Source of the DNA: a virus
IMG/VR virus record: IMGVR_UViG_3300047491_001293
Span: 20,312 to 84,311 of that record
Length of the DNA: 64,000 nt
Reading direction: 5' to 3' (one strand)
The notes under the pieces were generated by a model, which did no database searches, was not told where the DNA came from, and worked only from the letters and a program-made list of their open reading frames with translations. Below, piece by piece: positions 33,544 to 42,280 of the stretch; the stretch's first letter is position 1, and every line of letters starts with the position of its first letter. A program made the position numbers and the translations under genes.

Positions 33544-34320
33544 AAGTTTTATCGGCCTTGCGGGTATCTCGGCGACAATTCCACGCTTGTGCATCCTGAA
33601 ATTTGGGTACATGAACTTGTAAGCGACCTCGACGCTGTCGCTGAACTGGTTTGTGGTGGCCTGTATGATTATATCGCCATCAACACCAAGAGTTCCACTA
33701 AGGTGCGACATTCCAGAGTCTATCCCAAAGAATGACTTACAAGAAAGAAGGAATTTTGCTTGCTCATAAAGTGTAGTGAAGTTAACTGGCATGTCGGGAA
33801 AGAAATTCCTGCTTCCAGGTCCGCCAATTGCATAGGTGTTGCCTCCACTGAACTTTTTTATGGCCCTCTCCATCTCTTGTAGTGTGAACCTTGGCTTGTC
33901 ATGCCTGGGTGAATGACCATTCAATTGGAAGCATTTGTGCCCCCTTTTTTCTGGCATTGGAATGCGTGGCCTTGGAAGCGAAAATGTTTCCAGCGGGTCT
34001 GGCCTGCATGATGAGTGCCCGAAATTTAGTGCGCACCAATAGGCAGTTCCAAGGCGGCCAAGGTTGAGCATCCTGCCAAATCTAAAGTCATGCTTCAAAC
34101 CATCGACCTTCGTTACTGGCTCTATGTAACCCTCATAGTCAAATATGCTCATTATCTGTCTGCCGATCTCTTGCCTTACGAAGTGTATCTTGGCCTTGAA
34201 GCCATCCCTCTTTGCGCAGTTGTAGACAATGTTGGTGAACACCTGGATGTCGCCATAGTGGACGGGCTCTATCTTGAACATTTCAACTCTGTCGCACTGC
34301 AAATCGATGTCTTGGTTCAT
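33538..34320 (-). CDS. GT9-like glycosyltransferase (heptosyltransferase fold)
   Basis: 260 aa; start at 34320 or 34281. The C-terminal half (NTYAIGGPGSRNF, TTLYEQAKFLLSCKSFFGIDSGMSHLSGTLGV) follows the GT9 donor-site pattern: 'G..D.....L...A...l.s...fig.DSG..HlA'. The N-terminal half (VEMFKIEPVHYGDIQVFT) has the first Rossmann strand. GT9 enzymes use ADP-heptose or similar donors. Fits the glycan island; acceptor unknown. Confidence 0.65.
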   Translation of the reverse strand: MNQDIDLQCDRVEMFKIEPVHYGDIQVFTNIVYNCAKRDGFKAKIHFVRQEIGRQIMSIFDYEGYIEPVTKVDGLKHDFRFGRMLNLGRLGTAYWCALNFGHSSCRPDPLETFSLPRPRIPMPEKRGHKCFQLNGHSPRHDKPRFTLQEMERAIKKFSGGNTYAIGGPGSRNFFPDMPVNFTTLYEQAKFLLSCKSFFGIDSGMSHLSGTLGVDGDIIIQATTNQFSDSVEVAYKFMYPNFRMHKRGIVAEIPARPIKLL

Positions 34321-34341
34321 AGATATTCCGAAGGATTAAAA

Positions 34342-34653
34342 ATGAGCGCCCGTGAAAACACATTTTTTTGGCTTGTATTCACCATCGTACTAAGTGTAAG
34401 CACAGTAGACCTGTATCTCCTGATCAGGTTCCAAAATGTCATAGCCGAGGAGGAGAAGAACATAGTCGGACTGTGGCTGATCCACCTAGATAGTGGTTCA
34501 ACCGCTCTATTTTCAGCCGTCAAGATGTTTGGGACATGCCTCAGCCTCATGCTCTTGAAGAAGATATTTCTGGCGCACCGAAGGATTGGCTATATTGTCG
34601 GGAGCCTCATGGCCACCTTCCAGATCTGCCTGATCATATACCTTCTGAGTTGA
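34342..34653 (+). CDS. DUF5658-like small membrane protein
   Basis: 103 aa from the ATG at 34342 (AAGGA upstream); the longer frame to 34090 is a shadow of the GT9-like gene. Three transmembrane segments (WLVFTIVLSVSTVDLYLL; FSAVKMFGTCLSLMLL; VGSLMATFQICLIIYLLS). The NxxxLWLIH..SGS segment between them resembles DUF5658 proteins. Converges with the transporter-like gene. Confidence 0.65.
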   Translation: MSARENTFFWLVFTIVLSVSTVDLYLLIRFQNVIAEEEKNIVGLWLIHLDSGSTALFSAVKMFGTCLSLMLLKKIFLAHRRIGYIVGSLMATFQICLIIYLLS

Positions 34654-34655
34654 TG

Positions 34656-34979
34656 TCATTTTCCAGAAAACTTTATCATGCAAAAGCCGACAAATATGAC
34701 GGCCATGCCGGCGATCTGAAGTGCTGTCAGTCTAAAGCCAAATATGGCCATCGGCAGTATGTAGCCTATGAACATGATCATCATGTCCCAGTATGCGCTA
34801 TTCAAGAGGACGGCCTCCTTGTCTGGGAGGCTTTTTGCAAGTGTGTACCAGAGAAGGCATGCGACTATGTTGCATGCAGTGCTTGCTGGTATGTAATAGT
34901 TCGATGACCTAGCCGTGTCAAGGAAGGTCAACATCATGATAACCAGATATAGCATGGCAGCCGTGATGTAGAAACTCAT
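34656..34979 (-). CDS. small DMT/SMR-like four-span membrane protein
   Basis: 107 aa with four hydrophobic segments. The last (LTALQIAGMAVIFVGFCMI, about 83-101) matches the final helix of small multidrug resistance and EamA-type transporters, though the family's conserved Glu14 is not evident. May be a co-opted transporter fragment. Between the DUF5658-like gene and the AAA ATPase. Confidence 0.6.
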   Translation of the reverse strand: MSFYITAAMLYLVIMMLTFLDTARSSNYYIPASTACNIVACLLWYTLAKSLPDKEAVLLNSAYWDMMIMFIGYILPMAIFGFRLTALQIAGMAVIFVGFCMIKFSGK

Positions 34980-34994
34980 GCCATATCTATGGCA

Positions 34995-36068
34995 TCAGAC
35001 TCCTATATCGAGCCTATGCCTCGCTTGCTCAAGTGTGTCACCCTGTGATTTAAACTCGGATATCCTCAAGAGCTGGTCGAGGTTCACGCCATCAAGCGAT
35101 TGCGCCCATGAGCCAACAATTGATTCACGCATGACAATGTCTGGGTTGTCAAAGTTCCTGACAAACTTGAACCTGCTTGGCCTCTGCTTGAGGGCTATGT
35201 CAACCTTGCCTATGTCATTGGCCGTCAAGAAGAAGGCGACCTTGTTGTAACTGTTGTAAACCCCATCAAGGCAATTCAATATGCTGTCAAATGTGAACTT
35301 GATTCCCATGTTGTTGGTGCCACCTGGGCTCTCGCCGATGATGCAGCGCCGACAGCAAAAGTAGTTGTCAAAGTCCTCCAGAAGGACAATGCACCTCTCA
35401 GGAACATTGGAGAACATGAACATGATGTCCATGTTGGAAAACTCTGGCGAAAATGTGATTATGACAATTGGAACCTTGTGCTTGACAGCAAGGTACCTTA
35501 TCAACGATGTCTTGCCGTTGCCTGGCTTTCCATAGAGTATAGCACCAGTTCTTGGCTTCTTGCCGTCCATGACCATGGAAACATCCATTTCTATGTCGTT
35601 CCACAGTGACTTGTCAAGGATGGGATCATCGGCACCCTTGATGGATCCTATCTTGTCGGTGTGCCATGGCGTCGCAACAAGGACTGGTATGCCAAATTTC
35701 TCAAGTTGAACGGCGTGCAACTGGTTGACAAGAAATGATTTTATCGATTTGTATGACCATCGGAAGCAAATTATGACCGTGGTGAAGTCCTTGCCCTGGA
35801 ATCCAGCTTGAAGCATGCGCTCTTGATGAGCCAAATAAAACAATGGTGTGCCATCATACTTGCAAAAAGCCTTGTAAACCACTGGGTGCCTTGATTCCGT
35901 GAAAAACTCCTCCTCCATGACAAACTTGGTCACATCATCAAGCGTCTCATAGATCGTCCTAAATGTATTCTGGTCAACCCTAAGATCAACAAGGATGACG
36001 AACCGCAATACAGCCCATATGCCGACCAAAGTTCCACCAACAGCAAGCAAACCAGTAATCCAAGACAT
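34995..36068 (-). CDS. BCS1-like AAA ATPase with N-terminal membrane anchor
   Basis: 357 aa from the ATG at 36068 (AGAGGAA upstream). Transmembrane helix at residues 3-24 (WITGLLAVGGTLVGIWAVL). Then a domain of about 130 aa, then the AAA core: Walker A ILYGKPGNGKTSLI (about 175-188), Walker B CIVLLEDFDNYF (about 225-236), sensor FFLTANDIGKVDIAL and arginine-finger RPSRFKFV. This architecture is that of mitochondrial BCS1 and bacterial/phage relatives that move folded proteins or remodel complexes at membranes. Role in the phage unknown. Confidence 0.8.
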   Translation of the reverse strand: MSWITGLLAVGGTLVGIWAVLRFVILVDLRVDQNTFRTIYETLDDVTKFVMEEEFFTESRHPVVYKAFCKYDGTPLFYLAHQERMLQAGFQGKDFTTVIICFRWSYKSIKSFLVNQLHAVQLEKFGIPVLVATPWHTDKIGSIKGADDPILDKSLWNDIEMDVSMVMDGKKPRTGAILYGKPGNGKTSLIRYLAVKHKVPIVIITFSPEFSNMDIMFMFSNVPERCIVLLEDFDNYFCCRRCIIGESPGGTNNMGIKFTFDSILNCLDGVYNSYNKVAFFLTANDIGKVDIALKQRPSRFKFVRNFDNPDIVMRESIVGSWAQSLDGVNLDQLLRISEFKSQGDTLEQARHRLDIGV

Positions 36069-36114
36069 TAAAATTCCTCTCAAAATGACACTAGATAATG
36101 TAAGAGGTGAACAA

Positions 36115-36504
36115 ATGAGAAGTATAAATGAATTCAAGGCTGGCAACAAGATTAAAGGTTTTTTAAACAAGCTTTTTGAGGCTCGACAAGTGGCGCATAT
36201 AGCCCACCTTCAAACCAAGAGTTATGCCGAGCACAAGGCTTTGAACTCATTCTATGACAGCATCTTGGATCTCACTGATGGTTTCATTGAGGCCTACCAG
36301 GGGCAATATGGCATCGTGACTGGGTATGAATCCATATCATCAACAGCGCCAGATTCGATAGACAAATACATCTCAGATTTTGCCGACGATGTCAAGGCCG
36401 CAAGAAAAAATCTTGATGAAAATGACACTCATCTCCAGAACATGCTTGACGAGATTATCAGCCTTGCCTATTCAACAGTTTACAAATTAAGGTATTTGAA
36501 ATAA
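36115..36504 (+). CDS. hypothetical helical protein
   Basis: 129 aa from the ATG at 36115 (AAGAGGTG upstream). N-terminus MRSINEFKAGNKI is loosely like the FxxF motif. Almost wholly helical. The pattern (LFEARQVAHIAHLQTKSYAEHKALNSFYDSI...) resembles DUF5856/ferritin-like phage proteins with spaced His/Glu residues, and that resemblance is weak. Stop and next start overlap as TAATG. Confidence 0.6.
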   Translation: MRSINEFKAGNKIKGFLNKLFEARQVAHIAHLQTKSYAEHKALNSFYDSILDLTDGFIEAYQGQYGIVTGYESISSTAPDSIDKYISDFADDVKAARKNLDENDTHLQNMLDEIISLAYSTVYKLRYLK

Positions 36505-37196
36505 TGTCCTATGATGACCTCATTGCCGAGATTGGCATAGGACATCCTTGCCAAAAATTCAATGATGCCTGGTCTAGGGTGGAGATGGCGCTTAGCCAAC
36601 ATTATGTGAAAACCTTGACCCAAGAAGAGGCTGCTATAGCTTGGTTGGTGGTCATGCGTGTCCGACCAAAACTTTTTGTAGAGCTTGGAGGACAGCATGG
36701 CCACTCCAGCATGATATTCTCGGAGGCCATGAAGGTTGTTGGCGGCAGGTTCATTAGTGTCGAGCTTGGCATTTCCCCAGAAAACAAGTACCCACCAGAG
36801 GTCTGCGGAACCTTGAAATTTTTGCCAGAGGAAGGCCATGTCACAAAGATATTTGGCAATGCCGAGGTTGAGCTCCCAAGGATTTTGGAAAACAACAAGG
36901 TTGACATGGTGTTCCACGATTGCGCCCACACATGGGACCATGTGGAATTCTGCCTAAATGCCGCAGAGAGGTCAAACCCAGATGTCGTTCAGATGTGCCA
37001 TGATTGCGCAAGCTTCATGTGGAACCCAGAGAGGGAAACACAGTATGGGGTCATCTGCGCTGAGAGGCCTGTCTTTGACAAGCACTTCCTCAACAACGAT
37101 AGATACATGTACCGTGTCTATGAGGGCAAGTATGGGTTAGGATTTGCCATACCGAAAACTAGATTAGTTAATGATTGTGCCACCAAAAAGGATTGA
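36504..37196 (+). CDS. class I SAM-dependent methyltransferase
   Basis: 230 aa. LFVELGGQHGHSSMIFSEA (about residues 56-74) is motif I (E-x-G-x-x-x-G), RFISVEL is the acidic end of strand 2, and VDMVFHDCAHTWDHVEFCL (about 135-153) is motif IV with the 'D-x-x-H' of Methyltransf_24/cephalosporin-hydroxylase-like sugar methyltransferases. Overlaps the next GT gene by 26 bases. Probably methylates a glycan. Confidence 0.75.
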   Translation: MSYDDLIAEIGIGHPCQKFNDAWSRVEMALSQHYVKTLTQEEAAIAWLVVMRVRPKLFVELGGQHGHSSMIFSEAMKVVGGRFISVELGISPENKYPPEVCGTLKFLPEEGHVTKIFGNAEVELPRILENNKVDMVFHDCAHTWDHVEFCLNAAERSNPDVVQMCHDCASFMWNPERETQYGVICAERPVFDKHFLNNDRYMYRVYEGKYGLGFAIPKTRLVNDCATKKD

Positions 37197-38022
37197 TTGG
37201 AAGATACATGTGCCCGTGCCAGATGGCATAGGAAATGCAGATTTCACGCCGCCATCACTTAGATCACAGCCAAAAGTGAATTTCATAATATCAACTTGCG
37301 ACAGGCCAGCGGCATATATCCACAAAATGCTTGCGACAATGTTCATGGGTGGATTCCCAATTGAATACAAACTAAACCTTGTCGTATCTGGAGACGAAAC
37401 AAAATACCTTGACTGCTACAAGCACATGCCAAACATCAGGATATACAAGTGGAACTCGGATGAATGGGGCAGAGTTAAGTCGTTGCCGGTAAAGTTCAGG
37501 GCGAGCTACAACTACCTGCAGTGCTTAGGCATAAACGATTACGAGAACAGCTTGATATTTGAGGATGACTTGGTTTTCCAGCACAATTGGCTTGGCAAGC
37601 TATTCAAGTGCATCACTGCCGCAGAGATTGATGGATACGACAATTACATGATGACACTGTTCTGCCAAAACAAATGCAGAACCACAAAATTATACGCAAA
37701 GGTTCCACGCATAACATGGGCTGGAACACAGGCAATGTACTACCCAGAGAAAGTGCTGCGGGTCATAAGGCCATTCGTGCAGCAAGTCACTGAAATTGTT
37801 TCAAAGGTCCAGTCTGAGCCCAGCAACCCACTCTACCTCAACGCATACGACATGCTTGTTAAGGAGTGCGCCATAATGGATGGTGTTGACATACTTGCCC
37901 CATGCGAGTCTCTGGTGCAACACATAGGCTCACAAACAGCGGGCGGCACTGGCCAAGATATAATGAAAAGCCCAATTTTCCATTCATGCAAGCTTGATGG
38001 TGTCGGTGGCGATGCCCCTTGA
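37171..38022 (+). CDS. glycosyltransferase with EDD motif
   Basis: 283 aa. VNFIISTCDRPAAYIHKML (about 36-54) starts the GT-A fold; NSLIFEDDLVFQHNWLGKL (about 125-143) has the metal-binding E-D-D; TWAGTQAMYYPEKVL is the acceptor side. Similar to N-acetylglucosaminyltransferase-like and GT25-type proteins of large viruses. Translationally coupled to the methyltransferase. Convergent overlap of 39 bases with the next gene. Confidence 0.7.
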   Translation: MIVPPKRIDWKIHVPVPDGIGNADFTPPSLRSQPKVNFIISTCDRPAAYIHKMLATMFMGGFPIEYKLNLVVSGDETKYLDCYKHMPNIRIYKWNSDEWGRVKSLPVKFRASYNYLQCLGINDYENSLIFEDDLVFQHNWLGKLFKCITAAEIDGYDNYMMTLFCQNKCRTTKLYAKVPRITWAGTQAMYYPEKVLRVIRPFVQQVTEIVSKVQSEPSNPLYLNAYDMLVKECAIMDGVDILAPCESLVQHIGSQTAGGTGQDIMKSPIFHSCKLDGVGGDAP

Positions 38023-38883
38023 CCATTGAAAGCTCTTGAAGCTTACTGGTGGGTTGCTTCTGTTGACAAAACCAAAAGGCTTCTTCTCATAGTACAGCCA
38101 TGCTGGATTCTCTTTTGATTTCTGGCTCGTCACAAAATGAAAACCCTCCATTTCGTCTGTTCTTTCTTTTATTCTGTAAATGTGCTCTGGATACTTTGAG
38201 AAATATGTGGTCAATATGCCTGGTTCAGAGTTGTGATAGTTGAAGATTACGGGATCTGGTATGACATAGTGATCTATTGTCATTACAAGTCTTGCCGTAA
38301 GACCCTGCTCATCAAACCAATTGTCCCAGTTGTTGGAGTTCTCAATGATAGCACCAGTTATGTCATAATTTGGAGGAAAGCCAAAAATCCCTGCATTGAT
38401 CGGTTGCATAGGGATATTTTTTTTTATCATGTCCAAGGTGTTGGATCCAAGACTCGTGTTGATTCCCCTATTTGCAAAAGCCTTGTTTGAGGAAAAAAAC
38501 TTGTTGATATGGCTTCCACGAGCCAGAAGAACAAGGTCTGAGTCAATGTAAACCTCATGGCTCTGCATGCGAAGTCTGGGTGGGTAAAATTTCCATCCCG
38601 TATTCTTTGGAGCTAGTGGAAGGCTGCCAGTGTCTGCAGCAACACAAGAAACTCCATACTTACCAAGCTCATCTTGGAACCTTGCAAGCGCATCTGGCCT
38701 AAAGCAAGTGTTGAATACAGCGACACCGTCGGCGATGTCGCCGTAAAGAACGCTGAATGTTCGGCAGCTTTCAAATAATATTTTGTTTCCAAATGGACTT
38801 GGTCCAACCGTCCACCTAAAAAGAGGTCTATTGTTGCCCTTGTTTTTTTCTATGAACTCTGATGCCGAAAATTTATGTGGCAT
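37984..38883 (-). CDS. putative GT-A glycosyltransferase
   Basis: 299 aa from the ATG at 38883. HEVYIDSDLVLLARGSHINKFF (about residues 110-131) gives the D-x-D with the usual 'I-D-S-D' strand of GT8/GT32-like enzymes. QPINAGIFGFPPNYD follows, the 'N-x-G' acceptor element. A late HxxxxG-like 'DHYVIPDPVIFNYHN' segment fits the metal-binding His. Likely retains the donor nucleotide sugar; donor unknown. One of three GT/methyltransferase genes in this 2.4-kb block. Confidence 0.7.
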   Translation of the reverse strand: MPHKFSASEFIEKNKGNNRPLFRWTVGPSPFGNKILFESCRTFSVLYGDIADGVAVFNTCFRPDALARFQDELGKYGVSCVAADTGSLPLAPKNTGWKFYPPRLRMQSHEVYIDSDLVLLARGSHINKFFSSNKAFANRGINTSLGSNTLDMIKKNIPMQPINAGIFGFPPNYDITGAIIENSNNWDNWFDEQGLTARLVMTIDHYVIPDPVIFNYHNSEPGILTTYFSKYPEHIYRIKERTDEMEGFHFVTSQKSKENPAWLYYEKKPFGFVNRSNPPVSFKSFQWSRGIATDTIKLA

Positions 38884-38886
38884 CAA

Positions 38887-39333
38887 CTATTTAGATTCTA
38901 TGTTGTACTTTTCCTTGAGATAGGAAATTAAGACTTTTTGTTCAGTGTCCATGTCCTTGTGTTGATCATAAAGATCTTGGTATCTTTTTTGCAAGTTGTC
39001 CATTTTCTCCCTCTGCTTCCTCAGTGGGAATTCAGTCTTAAAAAAATCATCCGAACCAATCTTTATTGACTCAAGAAAATCGGCATACTCAGTTGCCAGC
39101 TTGATCCGCTTCTCACTGTACATCAACACAAGGGAATCAACATTTTTTGTTGACATTGATCGTATTTTTGCGATGGCATTCTTTATTTCCATAGATGCCA
39201 TTGATGGCTTAGAATTAACCGCTGTGTTGAACTTGTGTATTATGTCATTTAGGCCAATCCAGTACCTTTTTGTGGCTATCTCTTGCTCTGGCGTAATTGC
39301 AAACATCACCAATTGAAACAATAAAACTGTCAT
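38887..39333 (-). CDS. hypothetical helical protein, possible signal peptide
   Basis: 148 aa. The first 13 residues are hydrophobic (MTVLLFQLVMFAI), possibly a short signal sequence; the rest is helical and Lys/Asp/Gln-rich with coiled-coil potential (about 95-140). Ends 3 bases before the GT start. Function unknown. Confidence 0.55.
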   Translation of the reverse strand: MTVLLFQLVMFAITPEQEIATKRYWIGLNDIIHKFNTAVNSKPSMASMEIKNAIAKIRSMSTKNVDSLVLMYSEKRIKLATEYADFLESIKIGSDDFFKTEFPLRKQREKMDNLQKRYQDLYDQHKDMDTEQKVLISYLKEKYNIESK

Positions 39334-39470
39334 TTTATGATCCTCCCTATAGATAATACTTGGATCTTAGCATGAATTGCTAAAAAAAATCAATAGCGAT
39401 ATCACCATCAATATGCCTTATCAAATGGGAGGCATGGATAATATATAATGAACGAACCATGAGGTGAAAA

Positions 39471-40019
39471 ATGAAATTTGAAGAATATGCTGCCATGAGG
39501 GAGGCGACCACTCCCATGATCCTAAAAGAAAGTACAAATGGCCTTTCAGAGAACATAAAATACCATCTGGAAAACAATTTGTCTCTTTCGGACAGTGTAT
39601 TTAGAATTGGTTCCACCGCATACTTAGATCTTGTCAATGAGGTGCGTGACTTGCACCTTGATGGCAAACTGGAACTCAATGAAAATGATCTATTCATCAT
39701 CATGACTGAGGCTGGGCGTACTGGCGTATATCAAGGAAAACAAGTTCCACTCGACAGCCCAAAAAGAGGCGGATCAAAGAAATTCTATGTTTTTGTCAAT
39801 AGCGGCAGAAAAAACGCAGATGGCCGTGTTGTGGCCAAAAAAGTCAGTTGGGGAGACCGAAAACTTTCAGTCAAAAACCAAAGCGACAAGGCCAGAAAGA
39901 GCTTTTTGGCACGGCACAAATGCTCACAGAAATCAGATAGGAAAACCGCTGGATGGTGGGCATGCAATGTAAACAGATATGCCAAACAGCTCGGTCTTGT
40001 AAGCACAAAAAAATGGTGA
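39471..40019 (+). CDS. DUF5872-like phage structural protein
   Basis: 182 aa, GAGGTG upstream. N-terminus MKFEEYAAMRE is capsid-targeting-like. The C-terminal half (KRGGSKKFYVFVNSG, GRVVAKKVSWGDRKLSVK, ARKSFLARHKCS, AGWWACNVNRYAKQLG) matches a conserved phage domain (DUF5872-like: basic, 'ARxSFxARHxC...WWAC...Y') found in T4-like phages near head genes. Two Cys and one His may bind Zn. Starts a rightward operon of four genes. Confidence 0.7.
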   Translation: MKFEEYAAMREATTPMILKESTNGLSENIKYHLENNLSLSDSVFRIGSTAYLDLVNEVRDLHLDGKLELNENDLFIIMTEAGRTGVYQGKQVPLDSPKRGGSKKFYVFVNSGRKNADGRVVAKKVSWGDRKLSVKNQSDKARKSFLARHKCSQKSDRKTAGWWACNVNRYAKQLGLVSTKKW

Positions 40020-40023
40020 TCAA

Positions 40024-40296
40024 ATGCTGCCATTCAAGCAAAAGAAAGTTTCCAGTGATAAGGTCATAAGGACATTCAGCCAGGACACACCCAGCGAGGA
40101 ATTCAAGTGGCATAGAGATGCCGAAGACAGGATCATAAAACCACTGCAGGAAACAGATTGGAAAATTCAAATTGACAATCAATTGCCAGTGGCCATCAAA
40201 GGCATCATGGAAATACCAGCGGGTGTATATCATAGGGTCATCAAGGGCACTGGAAACCTGCACCTTGAGATAGAAATGAATCCAAAAGAGGTTTGA
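40024..40296 (+). CDS. cupin-like phage protein
   Basis: 90 aa. FKWHRDAEDRIIKPL...TDWKIQIDNQLPVAIKG and IPAGVYHRVIKGTGNLHLEIE (about residues 60-80) form a single small beta-barrel with the cupin 'P-x-G-x-x-H' turn. Seen as a conserved small protein in T4-like phages. Coupled to the next gene by TGATG. Confidence 0.65.
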   Translation: MLPFKQKKVSSDKVIRTFSQDTPSEEFKWHRDAEDRIIKPLQETDWKIQIDNQLPVAIKGIMEIPAGVYHRVIKGTGNLHLEIEMNPKEV

Positions 40297-40964
40297 TGTT
40301 CAAGCCTGGGCCGCTCTACAACAAGCGATACCACATCATGGAGCGACTGAGAAAAGTTTCGCTTGAGACTGGCGATGTCTTTTACAATGGCTCAAATGTC
40401 CGTGGGCCACTTGGAATTCCATTTGGTGGTCTCATACAGTTGTTCACAAAATCCGTCTACAGCCACGCAACAGTAGCTCTTGTTGAAGAGGGTGAATACT
40501 ACGCCATAGATGTCTCAGATTATGGGTGCAGGAAGTTACGCATCATTGACTGGTTTGACAACTGGGGGGTTGAGGACTTTTGTGTGGTTCGTTTGAAGGA
40601 AAAAAAGACTGATGATGAGGAAAGATTTAAAGTCGCCATCAAGAAATTTCTTGATGAAGACCCAAGCTATGATTTCACCTTCAACGACCCAAAAGCATAC
40701 TACTGCACCGAGTCGGTCAAGCGCATATATGGCGAGCTTGGCTATGATCTTGGAGGTAGCTATCTCATCAAAGACATAGTTCCATGGTGGTTCTACCCGC
40801 TGTTGCGAATTGGCTCAGTGATGACAAAAATTGCAAGCGGTGCATCGCTGCCAACCGATGTCAAAATATCGATAGTCGGCAATGAAGAAAAAGGCATGCT
40901 CGCAAGTACGCTTACTAGGAAACTGATCGCATATGATGGCAAAGATTTCACTTATTTTTCTTAG
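40296..40964 (+). CDS. YiiX/YebB-like permuted NlpC/P60 protein
   Basis: 222 aa from the ATG at 40296 (AGAGG upstream). GDVFYNGSNV, FTKSVYSHATVALVEEG with the catalytic-type S-H, VSDYGCRKLRIIDWF, and YYCTESVKRIYGELGYDL supplying the Cys after a long insert. This order (His before Cys) is the permuted NlpC/P60 group that includes YiiX, and its members act on peptide or lipid amide bonds. In a phage it could cut a cell-wall or membrane amide. Overlaps the lipoprotein gene by 32 bases. Confidence 0.75.
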   Translation: MFKPGPLYNKRYHIMERLRKVSLETGDVFYNGSNVRGPLGIPFGGLIQLFTKSVYSHATVALVEEGEYYAIDVSDYGCRKLRIIDWFDNWGVEDFCVVRLKEKKTDDEERFKVAIKKFLDEDPSYDFTFNDPKAYYCTESVKRIYGELGYDLGGSYLIKDIVPWWFYPLLRIGSVMTKIASGASLPTDVKISIVGNEEKGMLASTLTRKLIAYDGKDFTYFS

Positions 40965-41418
40965 TGCCATGCTGGCAGCTGGCTGCCCGAGTCACCAAGA
41001 CACTAGCTGGAAAGACATCAAGCCTTGGGACGAAAGCGCACCAGGCCACGATGATGCGGCCAAGGATGGCACAAGTTCCAAGCTTTTGTCACTTCACAAC
41101 AAGCAGAGGGAATTGCGTGGCAGGACAGGACTTGCAATCGACAGCTACCTTGAGAAATATGCGCAAAAGCACGCAGAGTGGATGGCAAACAAGCATAACC
41201 TACAGCATTCTGACATATCGGTTCTGATGGGGAGATACCACACAGCCGGTGAAAACATAGCTTGGAACCAAGAGGATGAGCTGGAAGTTGTCAACGCATG
41301 GATGAAATCGCCTGGCCACAGGGATAACATTATGAATAGGCAGTTCAGCAAGGTTGGTTTCGGTGTGGCGCAAGCTGGCGATGGAAGCCTATTCTGGTGT
41401 ACGGTATTCGGAGACTGA
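40933..41418 (+). CDS. CAP-domain (SCP/PR-1) lipoprotein
   Basis: 161 aa. Signal peptide with lipobox LAAGC (Cys about residue 18), so a predicted lipoprotein. The CAP domain follows: LHNKQRELRGRTGL, AQKHAEWMANKHNLQHS, TAGENIAW, VVNAWMKSPGHRDNIMNRQFSKVGFGVA, WCTVFGD, all canonical. Bacterial secreted CAP proteins are poorly understood. A lipoprotein CAP in a phage is unusual, possibly acting on the host envelope, or in superinfection exclusion. Start at 40933 or 40936. Confidence 0.85.
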   Translation: MMAKISLIFLSAMLAAGCPSHQDTSWKDIKPWDESAPGHDDAAKDGTSSKLLSLHNKQRELRGRTGLAIDSYLEKYAQKHAEWMANKHNLQHSDISVLMGRYHTAGENIAWNQEDELEVVNAWMKSPGHRDNIMNRQFSKVGFGVAQAGDGSLFWCTVFGD

Positions 41419-41850
41419 AACCATCTGCAAGTAGAGCGTGCTTGGTGGCTCTGGGTAGTAAAACCGTATGTAGGGACAAAGCCATGTCTGTTGGCCTGGC
41501 ATAACGCCAGAAAGGTTCTCGGAGTGGACATCATAGATCCACCCGTCATAGAGCGGCTCCTTGTAGGTTATCCTGACATCACATCCAGGGAAATACCCAT
41601 CAGACACCAGCAGCACAAAGCCCTTTTCATAGTTCTCTATGCTTTTAATTTTACAACCGTGATTAATGAGCCTATCGGCGCCAATGATGACAGGGCTCAG
41701 TGCCGCATCTGTCATCCCGGCTGGCGCAAAATCATAAAGCTCATCCTCATGCTCAAAGACCCATCTGTCCTTGGATTTGAGGACAAAGAAAGGCTTTATT
41801 CCCATTTTCTCATAGTCGCTGCGTGTGTCTGAATTTTCAAAGAATCCCAT
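41389..41850 (-). CDS. DUF6717-like hypothetical protein
   Basis: 153 aa from the ATG at 41850 (AAGG upstream); GTG at 41856 is possible. KSKDRWVFEHEDELYDFAPAG, INHGCKIKSIENYEKGFVLLVSD, YFPGCDVRITYKEPLYDGWIYD and TWLCPYIRFYYPEPPSTLYL follow the layout of DUF6717 (WxFDD..GL..EPF, GF.LLFS..PFPG, W....GNWY, GWLCPAL..YF..AP..lY). Function unknown. Convergent overlap of 30 bases with the CAP gene. Confidence 0.6.
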   Translation of the reverse strand: MGFFENSDTRSDYEKMGIKPFFVLKSKDRWVFEHEDELYDFAPAGMTDAALSPVIIGADRLINHGCKIKSIENYEKGFVLLVSDGYFPGCDVRITYKEPLYDGWIYDVHSENLSGVMPGQQTWLCPYIRFYYPEPPSTLYLQMVSVSEYRTPE

Positions 41851-41852
41851 AT

Positions 41853-42269
41853 TCACACCTTGCCATGGTTTTTGCTTTTTATTTTCATAGACATTGTCAT
41901 TGCCTTAACAGGGGCGGTGAACAAGTGAAGCAGCATGTTTGACCTGCCATTCTTGATCTCAAATGCAATGGCCGGGCACTCAAATTGGTTCTTGCCACGA
42001 CTTAGCAGAACAATGTCCTTAACAATTATTCCTTTAGACTTGCACGCCTTTGTGAACTTATTGATCCCAAACAGAAATGAGAAATACCCAGTCTTTCCAT
42101 CCTTGGGACCGCCAACAATCTCATGCCTCATTGGGCAAACAAAAATGTGTGTAAGCCCATCAAACGACTGGACTGAATGTGGCAGAAAGTTTACTTTTTT
42201 TTCCCTTTTTGTAAACCAACACTCAGACAGTGTTGACAAAATTGCCTTTATCGCTTGTTTCTTTTTCAT
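41853..42269 (-). CDS. hypothetical basic protein
   Basis: 138 aa, Lys-rich, with a beta-rich centre (THIFVCPMRHEIVGGPKDGK, YFSFLFGINKF). No family recognised. Directly before the DUF6717-like gene. Confidence 0.6.
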   Translation of the reverse strand: MKKKQAIKAILSTLSECWFTKREKKVNFLPHSVQSFDGLTHIFVCPMRHEIVGGPKDGKTGYFSFLFGINKFTKACKSKGIIVKDIVLLSRGKNQFECPAIAFEIKNGRSNMLLHLFTAPVKAMTMSMKIKSKNHGKV

Positions 42270-42280
42270 TTATGCATTCC

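Noticed and set aside
34090-34341. N-terminal extension of the DUF5658-like protein
   Set aside because: This part is the reverse complement of the GT9-like gene; the AAGGA-preceded ATG at 34342 is the better start.
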